Below, in pieces: positions 1 through 10,729 of a stretch of 64,000 bases of DNA. The notes under the pieces are model-generated. The model saw only the letters and a list, made by a program, of their open reading frames with translations. It ran no database searches and had not been told where the DNA came from. Source of the stretch: Boswellia sacra (Eukaryota > Streptophyta > Magnoliopsida > Sapindales > Burseraceae). Position 1 is the first letter of the stretch. Each line of letters opens with the position of its first letter. The DNA is taken from contig SNVD02001128.1 of NCBI GenBank assembly GCA_013180625.2, positions 82,315-146,314 of the forward strand. The letters run 5' to 3'. Made by a program: the position numbers and the translations under genes.

Positions 1-18
1 GCTTTGAATCAAATTAAT

Positions 19-225
19 CTTGAACATATGGAATCTAATGAGAGCATGGCTGAAGGTATGAAATTTATACTCTTTTGTCTTCATTCGCTTATATATGTGT
101 CTTTGGATTTGTCCACACTTGTCCACCTTCATCCACTTGAACATATAGAATCTAATGAGAGCATGCCTGAAGGTAAGAAAGTTATACTCTCTTGTCTTCA
201 TTCGTGTGTATATGTGTCTTTGAAA
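19..225. repeat. two-copy direct repeat of about 90 bp
   Basis: Two imperfect copies of one segment begin near 19 and 136, 117 bp apart. Each starts CTTGAACATA and runs through GAATCTAATGAGAGCATG to a shared TATATGTGTCTTTG. The reading frame stays open through both copies (79 codons from 4), but the predicted peptide resembles no family I know, so I treat the frame as a by-product of the duplication. Confidence 0.6.
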
Positions 226-985
226 CTTGTCAACATTCTTTGATGATGATGGTAAGTAATATTTGCATTTGATACTTTGATGTTGGTATATTTACTAATT
301 GCTAGTAACTTTTTTATATTTCATTTTATTTAATTTGTATGTTAACTGTTCTGTATACTTTGATGTTCTCTATGTTAACTTTTTTATCTTTGTATGTTAA
401 CTATTCGTGAAATTCTCGGGCACGAAATAAAAATCGTTGAATAAGACAAGTTTTGTTTTCTTTCCTTATGTATATATTTTGTTTTGTAGGGTGTTTGGAT
501 AGGAATGTTACTAAGGTACTTTTAATTATCACCTAGACAACTAATTGGGATAGACAGGTATTATATTTCTCCCTTAAGCTTTCTTAACTTGATTTACATA
601 ATTGTACTACTTTTGGTGTTAAAATTACAACCATCATATGTAATTTGCAAATGACTTGAATCTCTGCAGGTGTTTCTAGCTCATAACTGTGTTAGCAATT
701 GGCTTATTGAAGATTAAGAAGAATCAAGGCGCAAGGAACAATTGCGCCTTAACATTTGGCTTCTTCACTGTCCTATTTTGTTTGTTTCTTGAATTAATTC
801 TCTAAATGAATTAAGATGGTGTATTTGATGTGTAATTGATATTCCACCAAGTTGTTTATTATTACATATTTGTTTATTCTTCACTGTCCAGTTTTGTTTG
901 ATGTGTTTGATGTATTTGATGTGTAATTGATTCAAAAGCTTAACATTTGGCTTCTTTACTCTCCATTTATTTATTTATTTATTAA
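226..985. other. AT-rich sequence without recognised gene
   Basis: No convincing coding exon is seen. The phrase TTGGCTTCTTCACTGTCC near 758 recurs in altered form near 880-965 along with TTTGATGTGTAATTGAT, so this is probably old repeat-derived DNA, perhaps the interior of the CACTA-like element whose subterminal repeats follow. Confidence 0.35.
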
Positions 986-1312
986 AAAATGAGTTTACAA
1001 TGTTCTATAAATGTAGCAAAAATGCTTTCACGGTCTTTAAAAAAGGTCGTAGAACATATCGAATTCCAATAAACATCTTTATAGTGTTTTGCAAGTGTCG
1101 CTAAGAGAAGTTTACAGCATTTACAGAGCATTATAACATCACGTTCATAGCGTTTTTTAAACGCTATAGATATTATGTTTACAACGTTTCTTTACAGTGG
1201 TTCAAGAATGCTGTGATTTTTTACTAGTATTTTACAGCTTCGCTGATAACAACGTGCCTAAAAACGCTGTAAAAACAGTTTTACAGCGTTTTTCGAATGC
1301 TGTAAAATGTCC
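986..1312. mobile_element. CACTA-like subterminal repeat array
   Basis: A dense set of short motifs on both strands built on AACGCTGTA / TACAGCGTT and AACGCTATA occurs between about 1010 and 1310, for example AGCGTTTTTTAAACGCTATA and TTTTACAGCGTTTTT. Alternating inverted copies of a 10-bp motif are typical of subterminal regions of plant CACTA (En/Spm) elements. No CACTA terminus or target duplication was found, so family and borders are inferred. Confidence 0.4.
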
Positions 1313-2640
1313 AAATTCTTCTAGTGATTGGATGGTTGCTTCATGTTCCTTTATGAAATCAATCATCTCAGTCAATTCTTGATTCGAATTCTCAATGATC
1401 GACATGAGCTTAGAAACTTTTTCTTCCAAGGGAATTCTTTCACAAGTTACAATCTCAACTTCTTGCATAAACTTATGAATTTTCTTCTTAACTGCCTTGT
1501 TCTTTTCAACTTCTATCTCCCATGCATGATTTAGATCATCATAAGTCTCCTACAATTCTTCATAATAGTTGAGATCAAAAATCATTTCGGTGTCCTCTGT
1601 GTCTGTAATATTTGCAAATTTTGCATATGATTCGATCGTTGCAGTAAACTCTAATTGAACTGCCTTCCCCTTATCTGATATTGATGCATCAAAAGCAAGA
1701 TATCTATGCTACTGATATTGATCACTTGAGTTGCTGTCTAGATCACTATTGTTCCATGTGGCATTGAGACCATTGCCTTTCTTCTTTAAAGTAGCATATT
1801 TAGATTTGATATGCCCAAAACCTAGGCACTCAAAACATTGCACTTGAGTTCTCTTCTTAGGTTCTTTGCTTAACTTCTTATTTTTGAAATTTTTCTTCAA
1901 GAATTTTTTATAGTTTTTCACCATGTAAGCAAGTTGCCCTTCATTGAGAATATCAAGTACAGCTTCTAACTGTGATGAAAAGGATGTAGTTAAGGAAATA
2001 GACTTTGTTTTCCTCTTAGGCATAAAAATTATCTCGAATGTTTGCAATGAACCCAACAGCTCATCAATTCTTAGTTCATCAAGATTCTTTGTATCTGCAA
2101 TGATTGTTGCTTTGGCCTGAAATTTTTTTGGTTAAGATCTAAGGATCTTTCCAACAACTTTAGCATCATCATAACTTTGCCCAAGTAAGGACGAGGCACT
2201 TGTTATATCATACAATCTTGAGTAAAACTCAGATAGTTTCATCCTCATGCATTTTAATGTTTCAAATTGAGAGGAAATCATTAAAATCTTAGTTCTCTTA
2301 AAAGAAGTAGTACCTTCATACTTATTTTCAGGTATTTCCCAAGCATCGTTAGCTAGCTTACATTATGAAATGAGACTAAATGCATGAGGATTAATAGCAT
2401 TGAACAGGGCATGCATGGCTTTAGAATTTTACTGGGCTTCTTCATAGTCTTCCTTATTCCATGCGAATTGTGGTTTCACAACCCTTTCACCATCTAAATT
2501 AACATATGTTGGTATTTTCGATACTCTCTCATCAATGGCCTTCAAGAAGTACATCATCTTGGCCTTCCAATATCTAGAGTTGCCTTCCTCAAGAAGAGGT
2601 GGATGAGAAATCGAACCTCCACGCTTGTGAAAATCCATTG
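1313..2640 (-). pseudogene. Ty1/copia gag relic (UBN2-type)
   Basis: Read on the minus strand from 2638, the frame opens with a copia Gag start: a short leader, then PPLLEEGNSRYWKAKMMYFL, the usual beginning of the gag-polypeptide (UBN2) domain. It reaches a stop after 69 codons and continues in pieces. At 2056-1709 lies a lysine-rich stretch and a decayed CCHC zinc knuckle, CFECLGFGHIKSKY, in which the last cysteine has become tyrosine. A glutamate-rich coiled-coil-like tail runs to about 1310, where CACTA-like repeats begin. Protease, integrase and reverse transcriptase are absent. An intact Gag would package element RNA; this copy cannot be functional. Orientation matches the primer site and LTR that follow at higher coordinates. 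Confidence 0.75.
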
Positions 2641-2683
2641 CTTCAAAACAAATAAAAACAAGACCTACACAACTATGTTAATG

Positions 2684-2700
2684 CTCTACTTTAACACCAA
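2684..2700 (-). other. degenerate copia primer-binding site
   Basis: On the minus strand, immediately after the LTR end (...CTTACA), the sequence reads TTGGTGTTAAAGTAGAGC. It resembles the plant copia primer site TTGGTATCAGAGC (complementary to initiator tRNA-Met) with substitutions and a small insertion. Its position between LTR and gag supports the call. Confidence 0.5.
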
Positions 2701-2701
2701 T

Positions 2702-3672
2702 TGTAAGTTTTGAAGACACGGATATAATTATGTCAATTAAAACAAATGCAGTTATAAAAAAAAAAAAGTAACCTACAGAGAAGTAAAAGTGCACAACAAA
2801 CTTGTACGTGGTTCAGCTATAACTAGCCTACATCCACGGCAACTAAGCTACAATTCACCAAGTTGTTCACGATTATAAATACTTGAATATAGAGTAGACG
2901 AAACCATTTTCTCTACTCACCTTACTTTGTAACCTACACTCCCTCCAAGAACTTCAACTCTAGTGAACCAACTTTCTAACCTTGATTCACTTTACTACCT
3001 AATAGTTCAAGTTTTACTTGACTGTTAAACAACTTACCTGAATAACTCAAGTAATAAAGATAAAACTCAACAAACTTGTCTGCACTTTCTAACCTTGATT
3101 CACTTCACAAATATCATAACTAAACCAGTCAAGAAAGACATTACCCTAATACTAGTTACAGACTCATGTAAGCAATTATCCTTCAAGCCACAATCTAACT
3201 CTCAAGAATGCAAACTTAGCTAAAAGCTAAATAAACAAAGATGCAAAGTCAACATAAATAGATATGCATTGAACACGCTTTCAACAAAATACTTGAACAA
3301 AGTTTTGCATTCTTGGACGTTGAATGATCCCTTTATATAGGCTGCACATCCAGTACTTCCTTGTGGAAAAAGAATTTGATCAAAGCTTTCCAAAACCTGC
3401 ATGTATATCTAGGAAAACAAATCCAAGTGAGGATATTCATCAATAAAGCTTATTCCTAAATCATTAGATATCATTAAAACAATATCCTATTTGGTAAATA
3501 AATATCCTAATAAAATTAGGATAATATCTCTTATTTCCCAAATAACTATCGCAATAAAATCAGGACAATATCCCTTATGCAAGTAGAAAAAAATAACAAA
3601 ATAACTTTCTTATTTTTCTTCAAAATTTTCAACTCAGGAATGCCACATATAGCATGACACATGGCATGAACA
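2702..3672 (-). mobile_element. copia 5' LTR (minus orientation)
   Basis: The segment starts TG at 2702 and ends CA at 3671-3672, and its low-coordinate end abuts the primer site and gag relic. On the minus strand it begins TGTTCATGCCATGTG and contains a TATA-like CTATATAAAG at 3331-3340. No second LTR is in the window, so the outer border is inferred from the terminal dinucleotides only. Internally it repeats the phrase TATCCTAATAAAATTAGGAT and relatives. Confidence 0.5.
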
Positions 3673-4640
3673 CTATTATTATATCAAATTGTTAATTGAT
3701 TACCCTAAATATATATAAAGGGTTGTTAATAAACTAATTATTTTTTATCTAAAATTATGTTACATTAAATTAATTACAAGTCAATCATTTTTTTTTTACA
3801 TATAATTGCCCACATTAATTGGTAATTAATGTTTTATATAAATTATTAAATTTTCCATAATTTGATTGTAATAGTCCATTACGAGTGAATTATTTATTTA
3901 TAGATTCTTAGAGATTTTTGTTAATTGATATCATATAGTCTTTGTTAGAAAGGAATTAGCTTATTCACTGTATTTTGGACACAATGAAATTAACAAATTT
4001 TCTATCATTTATGTAATGTATTTGTTTTCAGAAGTATAATCAAATAAGCAATATGCATTCATACTCTAATTTGATTAATTAATGTTCAATTTAACATAAT
4101 TTTTTCTAGTCAACTTCCATATTTAATTTGAACTATCAATTTAGTATAATCTTATTCAATCATCAATTGGTAATCAATTCAACATTTAAGTAATTTAATA
4201 TTCATCATAAATTGGAATAATTGATTTCTAATGTATATTTATTAACATTGCTTTAATCGAAGATGATATGAGTTCCTTATATAAACCAATAATTCTCTCC
4301 ATAGTTTTTATTATAATAATAATAATCAATTACTATATACTTATTATAATAGTATTCATTATTATATCAAATTGTTAAATGATTACCCTAAACATATGTA
4401 GGCTTGTTAATTGATATTCTTTAACTAAATAAAGATTAATATGATTTAATAAATTTTTCAATAACAATGAATTTATTATTCAACTCTTTTAAAGTATGCA
4501 AATATTTATAAGATTATTTAATTTAATTTAATTTTACTAAAAATAAACTATATTATAACATACAAATAAATAGATAATTTAACTAAATAAAGACTAACTA
4601 ATGACTAATATATAAACTTATTTTTACTAAACATAAAAGG
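3673..4640. repeat. AT-rich stretch with ~55-bp direct repeat
   Basis: No gene seen. A segment at about 3673-3728 (ATTATTATATCAAATTGTTA, then GATTACCCTAAA) recurs at about 4352-4407 with few changes, 680 bp apart. The first copy lies directly beside the copia LTR end. Confidence 0.5.
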
Positions 4641-4819
4641 TAGTTAAGCGGGCAATAAAGGCGCTAAATGAAAATTTTCAATTTCATTTCCCCAAATCCC
4701 TCAAGCCATAAAATCACTTTCATTTTCCCAAATCGCCAAAGCTAAGGAACCCTAGCTAGCTGCATAAGCCCTCACTCGATACTCCCTTTCAATCTCCCTC
4801 TAATCTCTGCTTCTCCATC

Positions 4820-5209
4820 GATGACACCATCACCAGTTAGCTCTCCACCACTTACATCTCCTCCTCCAGCAACTCCACCTTCTGCCACCCGCCACACCTC
4901 CTCTAGCCACTCCTCCTTTAGCCACATGAATATATAGAGCCAAATGCTACTCTTGCCTTCACGGTGGCTATGTGGAGGTGGATGAACCCAATCAAGGAAA
5001 ACAAAATTTCATCCCATAATGTCTTTGTCGGCAACTGGAAGCCTACTAAGAATGACACTTTGTCCAAGCCAAGACCCAACTTTGGCACCAAAATGAATAT
5101 CCTGTACAATGAATACGCATGCAGTCAAGCTGATATTGATCCCATGAACACCATTATCTCCCATTACTTGTATTACCTTGATCTAATAGGTGTAGCAAGC
5201 AAGTCCTAA
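4820..5209 (+). other. weak coding-like segment, unrecognised
   Basis: A short frame at 4820-4935 encodes a Pro/Ser/Thr-rich peptide (starting MTPSPVSSPPLTSPPP) and stops. A second frame, 4964-5209, has 81 codons with a less biased composition (contains NWKPTKNDTLSKPRPNFG). The 4670-4820 stretch upstream is C/T-rich like a plant 5' leader. I do not recognise a family. It lies next to CACTA-like repeats and could be transposon-internal or a captured exon. It is listed as a candidate only. Confidence 0.2.
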
Positions 5210-5214
5210 TGAAG

Positions 5215-5600
5215 AACTCAGTTATGCATTTACTGCATAACATGCCATAAATGCTGTTGTAAAGTTTTCTTAGCATTTACTGCACATTATAACTGCCCGT
5301 GCTATGCTTTTTCAATAGCATCCAAAAAGAATGCTATAGAACCATAGCATTTTTTACTACCAGGATAACACATATAAAATGCTATATGTAGCTTGTTTCA
5401 ATTGCATTTTAAAACTGCTATAAATTATTTTCTCTTTCCTATGATACCATTGCATTTATGATTGCTATAAGATTATAGCTTTCATATAAACACTATAATT
5501 GTTTAGACATCCATAACTTTTAAAAAGTGTTATAATATATGTACTGTTTCTTAATTTTTAAACAACAATGCTATAACACAATGATATTTGTTTATTTCAT
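5215..5600. mobile_element. CACTA-like subterminal repeats (AATGCTATA family)
   Basis: Repeated AATGCTATAG / CTATAGCATT motifs occur in both orientations, about ten over 380 bp. They resemble, but differ from, the AACGCTGTA array near 1.0-1.3 kb, and match the array ending at 10729. No terminus is visible at this side. Confidence 0.4.
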
Positions 5601-6296
5601 AATATTCCTTGAAAATATTTTTTTAAAATTTGTAATTTAAAGTAATATGTTACCCAAATTACAAGTGGTCAAATCTCAATTCCGTAACAGTTTTGTATCA
5701 TTTCTCAAGTAAAAGTCATCAATATATATATTAAATTTAGTACTCAAATTGTACCATGCATGAACATTCAACTATTTGTTTACATATCAAATTTCACAGT
5801 CATGAAGTAATGGTATCTAACAAAGACAGTAACATAACTTATATCAAAGTCAAAAGCTACAATGCAAGATCTGCCAAGTTCAATGTTTCAAGCTTTCAAC
5901 TCCCATGAGACATATGCCTTATGCATATTGTATTGGCTACATCCTGCATAAATAAATTCAGCAAATTAGATATATATTAATTTTAAATTTAAAAAGTAAC
6001 CTCCACCTACAAAATAAAATATAATAATTAAGAAGGTTACAAATTTAACATATTTAAGAAACAAGATCAACTTTCAATTACAAGTTTAAAACCAAATAAA
6101 CTAGAAGATTTTTAAAAAAAAGAAAAAGAAATCTTAAACTCCCTCAATTGTCAAAAAAAATGCAATATTAGATATTAAGCATTAGGTACAAGAGATAATA
6201 TCAATTCCTACAACTCAATTTCAAAAATAGATATGCCAAAATATTCATACTAAGTAATTAATGAAGGTAGCCAACTTGCTTTAGCAGCTAGCCTTG
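5601..6296. other. AT-rich sequence, nothing recognised
   Basis: No exon, RNA gene or repeat structure stands out between the CACTA-like repeats and the target site of the solo LTR. Confidence 0.4.
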
Positions 6297-6301
6297 ATAC
6301 G

Positions 6302-7701
6302 TGATAGATGTCTATCTATGTATTACTTTTATATCAATTCGTCCATGTTTCTTTGCTATATTCCGTGGTATTTTTATGTTTTTGTGTGTTTTGATGTTTG
6401 TAGGAGTTTTGGAGCAACTTGCACAAAAATGGAGTAAAACCCTTCATTTTCACCTCTGCTAGCAGTGATCTTCTCGGATTTAATTGTATTGATATACAAT
6501 GAACCCGATGACATGTTATATACCGTTGGAAAGCTCTCGAAGTCTATTTTCTGGAGAAATTTACTGTTTATAAATCCATTCAGTGTACCAAAAGTTGTAA
6601 TCAAAACAGTGTGAGATGTATAGAAATATAATTCCACAAGTCACTGTAGCATGTATAATACGGGGCACTGTAGAAATTCACTGTAGCAGAGTATTTAAAC
6701 ACATTTTAGGGTTTTATTTTGATAACTTGAAGAGGGGAGAACGTGGAGGAGGCTGCAGCTCTGGAATTCTTTCATCTCCTGGAGTTCTTGAAGGCGAAAG
6801 GAAGCTTGGAAAGAGGAAGAACTACAATCCAAAGAGAATTACATCAAATTTGCTAAGTTTTTCCCTTCCCTTTCATTTTATGGAATGTCTCCATGTTGTA
6901 TTGTATTTACCACGTTCTTAAACACTGTCTCTTATACACATCTAGATGTGTATAAGAGACAGGATATGGTTTTTGTAAGTTGATTGTGCAAGAAGTTGTT
7001 ATCCAATTTTCTAATTGAAGTTGCTTGTATTTTACCATGTCTAATGCTTATGATTGCTTGCTGGATTGTATTTGGGTGGCCAACTGAATATAATCTGGAT
7101 ATTGTCTATTGCTAGACTAGAAATCTTGATCCGTAATTGTCTTGAATTTCTAATCCTTATAGCAAAATTGTGATCAGAGATTGCAATTGGAGAATACAAC
7201 CTAAGTTAAATAATCCGAGCTTGTGTGTTTATTGCTTAGATCAACCTATCTTTCTTATCGTAATACATCCATTGAATTAAATTTAGAGAGCTTGTTCTAG
7301 GTTGTTGAATGGATAGAGATTAAATAAAGAGCCTGTTTTATTTAACAACAAAGTAAGGAAAGATTGGGATAACAGAGCTTGTTGTTATCTACGGTTGATA
7401 ATTTCAATGGTGTAATTGGATGACAATTCTATGATTAATTCGCAAATCCATATCTTGTGGCAGAGAATGATCCCTTAACCAGATTTCTCTCATTGATCTT
7501 TCATTCAAATTAACTTCTGTTTTGTTTTTCTTAATTTGCATTCTTATTTCACTTAGTTAATCATTCAACAAAACCCCCCCATTTAGTTAATTGTTGCTGG
7601 AAATAACAAATTCAATTAGAATCAATCCTCGTGGGAACGATATCTTACTTATCACTTTATTACTTGTGCGACTAGTATACTTGCTAGTTTCGAACGCATC
7701 A
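6302..7701 (+). mobile_element. solo LTR of Athila-type element
   Basis: The 1.4-kb segment begins TGATAGATGTC and ends CGAACGCATCA. It is flanked by a perfect 5-bp target duplication, ATACG, at 6297-6301 and 7702-7706. It is the same family as the two LTRs at 53554-54925 and 61272-62682, but in the opposite orientation on this strand. No internal element sequence is present, so it is a solo LTR, the usual product of LTR-LTR recombination. It holds a 101-codon frame at 6616-6921 also seen in the 53.5-kb LTR. Part of it (6925-6962) is replaced by a library adapter. Confidence 0.9.
6925..6962. other. Nextera mate-pair junction adapter (assembly artefact)
   Basis: Positions 6925-6943 read CTGTCTCTTATACACATCT and 6944-6962 read AGATGTGTATAAGAGACAG. 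These are the two 19-bp Tn5 mosaic ends head to head, which is the circularisation junction of Nextera mate-pair libraries. The flanks align to the sibling LTRs, which carry a 45-bp native stretch at the corresponding place (54295-54339 in one copy). The artefact has therefore replaced real sequence. Confidence 0.97.
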
Positions 7702-7706
7702 ATACG

Positions 7707-8520
7707 AGGAACAATTCGTTCTCTTTTTCATGGAATCTAATTGTTCATTTTGTGGATAGTAGGCATTGAATTGGGATCAAAACCAAAACAAAAGTTGGCA
7801 AAGCACACACATGAAATTTAATGCAGTCTATTTATCTGCTATCAAGTGATAATTATTGCCATGCATGGTGAAATTTGTCAATTACAAATCATGTGCATTA
7901 TGGACAAATAGATGGACGGACGCTGAAACAACAAGAGAAAATTAATGCAAAAAGCTAGTTCGACAACAAATCATTGATGGCAGAAACCAAGAAGAGGCAA
8001 TCAGAATATCACATATATGTAATAACTAAGAAAGAACAAAAGCAATAAAAACAAACTTGTGTAATGGGGAGACACTTAGCCCTAGAAGATAAGCCAATTT
8101 TACATAACCTGAAACTCCTTTATTCACTGTCTTTACACATGCCCTTATCACCCCCACAATCTCACTCTTTTCTCCATACTCTGCAACCTATTCACAACAC
8201 GACACCATAAAATCAGCTTGAGAGAACATATCATAGCTAAGAACACAGATTAAAAAATTAAATAGTCAAGAGTCTCCCTTAATATATATCCTTGAAATAA
8301 GGGAGACTCATTTTAAACAAAACTGGTGAAGGCATTAAACAATTTTAATTTTTATACATATCACCCACTACTCACACAATTTATAAACCTTTTTTATGTC
8401 GTATCTTTGAGTATACAAAACCTTTTATATATATCACCCATTTAGAAACTGAAATTTAGCTCTTCTTTAACACTTCTAATCAAAACTCATCAACTATAAT
8501 TGCATATATTTGAGTGAAGT
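7707..8520. other. non-coding stretch with one exon-like segment
   Basis: Mostly AT-rich with no recognised gene. On the minus strand, 8180-8109 (72 bp) is bounded by TTGCAG and GTTATG and is open in one frame (YGEKSEIVGVIRACVKTVN). It could be a single relic or captured exon, but the family is not recognised and no partner exon was found. Confidence 0.2.
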
Positions 8521-8689
8521 CATGTTAAATTAGTAAAGGTAGTGAGAGCAAGCATTAGGTATGTGAGAGGCAAACAAATTAAATTGCATATATATCACAA
8601 ACAAATTATATATCACAATTAACACTTCCAATCAGAACTGATCAACTATAATTGCATATATCACGTACATACATATACAAGTGTATAGT

Positions 8690-9010
8690 TAGTGAGCGGT
8701 GTGAGACAAGAATCGTGCATGTGCATGCATGATGATGAGAGAGAAAAGTGAGAGTTAGGAAGTGGATTCTAAGTGATGTGGGTTGTAGTTAAAGCGAGTA
8801 AGTGTTTTGTGAGAGTCTTTTAAGTTTTGTGCTTATACAGAAGTGTTAAGTGTGAGCTTGGTCTTTAGTGTCTCCTTGTATAACTTCTATTTGTACCTTT
8901 GAGTACAAATGTGTTTGTTATATAAATTAAATTGTGCTTATAATATGAATTAGAGCTGTGTTATTCTCATGTTGTAAGTTCAACAATTGGTACTAGAGCT
9001 TATAAAGTGA
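8690..9010 (+). mobile_element. copia LTR end plus primer site (fragment)
   Basis: Sequence ending GTTCAACA at about 8985 is followed at once by ATTGGTACTAGAGCTT, close to the plant copia primer site TTGGTATCAGAGC. The preceding 250 bp have the low-complexity GT-rich look of a copia LTR 3' half. The LTR start is not determined, and the downstream gag-like region is too short or decayed to call. Confidence 0.45.
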
Positions 9011-10429
9011 CCATGCAAATTTCCACAATGTGAAGGGCAGTCCACTTAAATCTAAAGGCTTTTAAGTAGAGACAAACACAACTAACAAGAAGTAAAAATT
9101 ATTGTCATGAAACAAAAGACCTAATGAACAGGGTGAAGGGAGAGTTAGAAACTTCTCGATGTATATATATAAAATATAGGCTAATAGACAAATTTCAATA
9201 TTAAATAAGAATCAAGCATTCATTTAAATTCGTAAGAGCACAACAAATATATAAACAAAGAAATATGTTTTAAAGAAGCTTTGACATAGACCTCTCAAAT
9301 TAGCAATGCAAATTTACCTTCACATATTCTAACACGAATGTAGCCACTCTTTACCAATAGCTTGTTAGCAAGACATTCCCAAAGCCTTAGGTATATATCA
9401 ATGAAATTCATACTTGAACTGCATAACTTTACAAGGAGTTTCTAAAATATCTTAATATGGCACATGTTTTTGACTGGAAAATAAAAGTATGGCAATAACT
9501 AACCTCCATATATAAGCCTATGACAGCTCAAAACAACATAGATGACTTGTTAATTTTTAGTTTTCTTAAGTTTTATAAAATCAAAAGGCAAACTATCATC
9601 TAATATAATTTACAAATTCAAAAGTTTCACATTTTCAATGCAAAACGCAAGTGACATTTCAACTAGTAATTTCATCAAGCACTTAGCAAGTGACATTTCA
9701 GATTTGACAATACCAATAAAATTAAAGCTACTGAAAAACCCAACTATTCTTTGATCAGAGATCCCAAATAACGTACAATGAGACAATACTTGTTTGGCAT
9801 CCCTCCGGTTCATTACTGGACCCACGAGCACTCGATCTAAAAGCTTCCTCCAGTGCGTTTTGGGCACATATCTTGTTCTAGGCGAAATCTCTCACGGTGA
9901 CAACAGCATATTTCATTACAGGCGAGAACTACATTTCTAGCATTGGAACAAATAATCCATAAAATAAAAATCTCGCAAACAAATTCAAAATCACATTCTT
10001 AATCTAACATATTGAAACAAAATCAAAGAAATTGCATAGATTACTGAAATTAAAAGGAAAATACATGAATTGAGTGAAAGAAATCAGAACTCTCTAGCTA
10101 AGCGGTTTTACCTTATACCCAGATTAAGAAACATTGAGATTTGAAAAATTAGAGGGTTTAAAAAGTGGTGATAGCTGCAGAAGAAGGAAACAGAAAAACA
10201 AGGAGAGAACAAATCTAAAAAGAAGATCACCTTCGAGAGAGCAACCCGAGAAAGAGACTGAGATAGGTATTAGGGAGTACCAGAAACAAAAGTCCTTGCT
10301 GTTTCCTACGAAAGTCCCTGCTGTTTCTTTTTCTCTTTTTTTTCTCACATGAGATTTTTTTAAGTTAGAGTTTTAGAAGCCAGACATAAAATTTGAGCGG
10401 GCAACAAATTTTAGCCCATGCCCTTCTAC
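9011..10429. other. non-coding; transposon-interior-like
   Basis: A minus-strand 85-codon frame (9867-9610) and GA-rich minus-strand leader-like sequence at about 10370-10130 are present, but neither matches a family I know. A 19-bp phrase, roughly AAAGTCCTTGCTGTTTCC, is duplicated at about 10290 and 10313. Context suggests the interior of the CACTA-like element that ends at 10729. Confidence 0.25.
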
Positions 10430-10729
10430 ATAATAGAAAGAGGATGCTTACAAATATTATAACTATTATAAAATTATAATTTTGGATAACGTTTAAAAGA
10501 TTGCTATAAAATAGTATAATTAATAGCATTTTCCTAAAATGTAAAAATACTAATTTTTTATTTTTTAATAGCATTCTTTTTTGTAAATGTTATCAACATA
10601 ATTCCTATGACAGCATTCTCAGAAGAATGTTATGAAAAAATTGTTATTAAAATATAATAAATAAAAACCACATCATTTTTCTGTACTGCTATTATTAAAC
10701 TATTATTAAATGCCATTTTTGTTGCAGTG
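10430..10729. mobile_element. CACTA-like 3' terminus
   Basis: Short AATAGCATT motifs in both orientations lead to an end reading TGCCATTTTTGTTGCAGTG at 10711-10729. Read inwards this is CACTGCAACAAAAATGGCA, of the CACTA/CACTG terminal type. The opposite terminus with the same sequence was not found in the window, so the element is truncated or nested. Confidence 0.45.

Noticed and set aside
6925..6962. A natural Tn5-like transposon insertion or palindromic regulatory site
   Set aside because: The sequence is exactly two mosaic ends with nothing between them, replaces host LTR sequence, and matches a known library junction.
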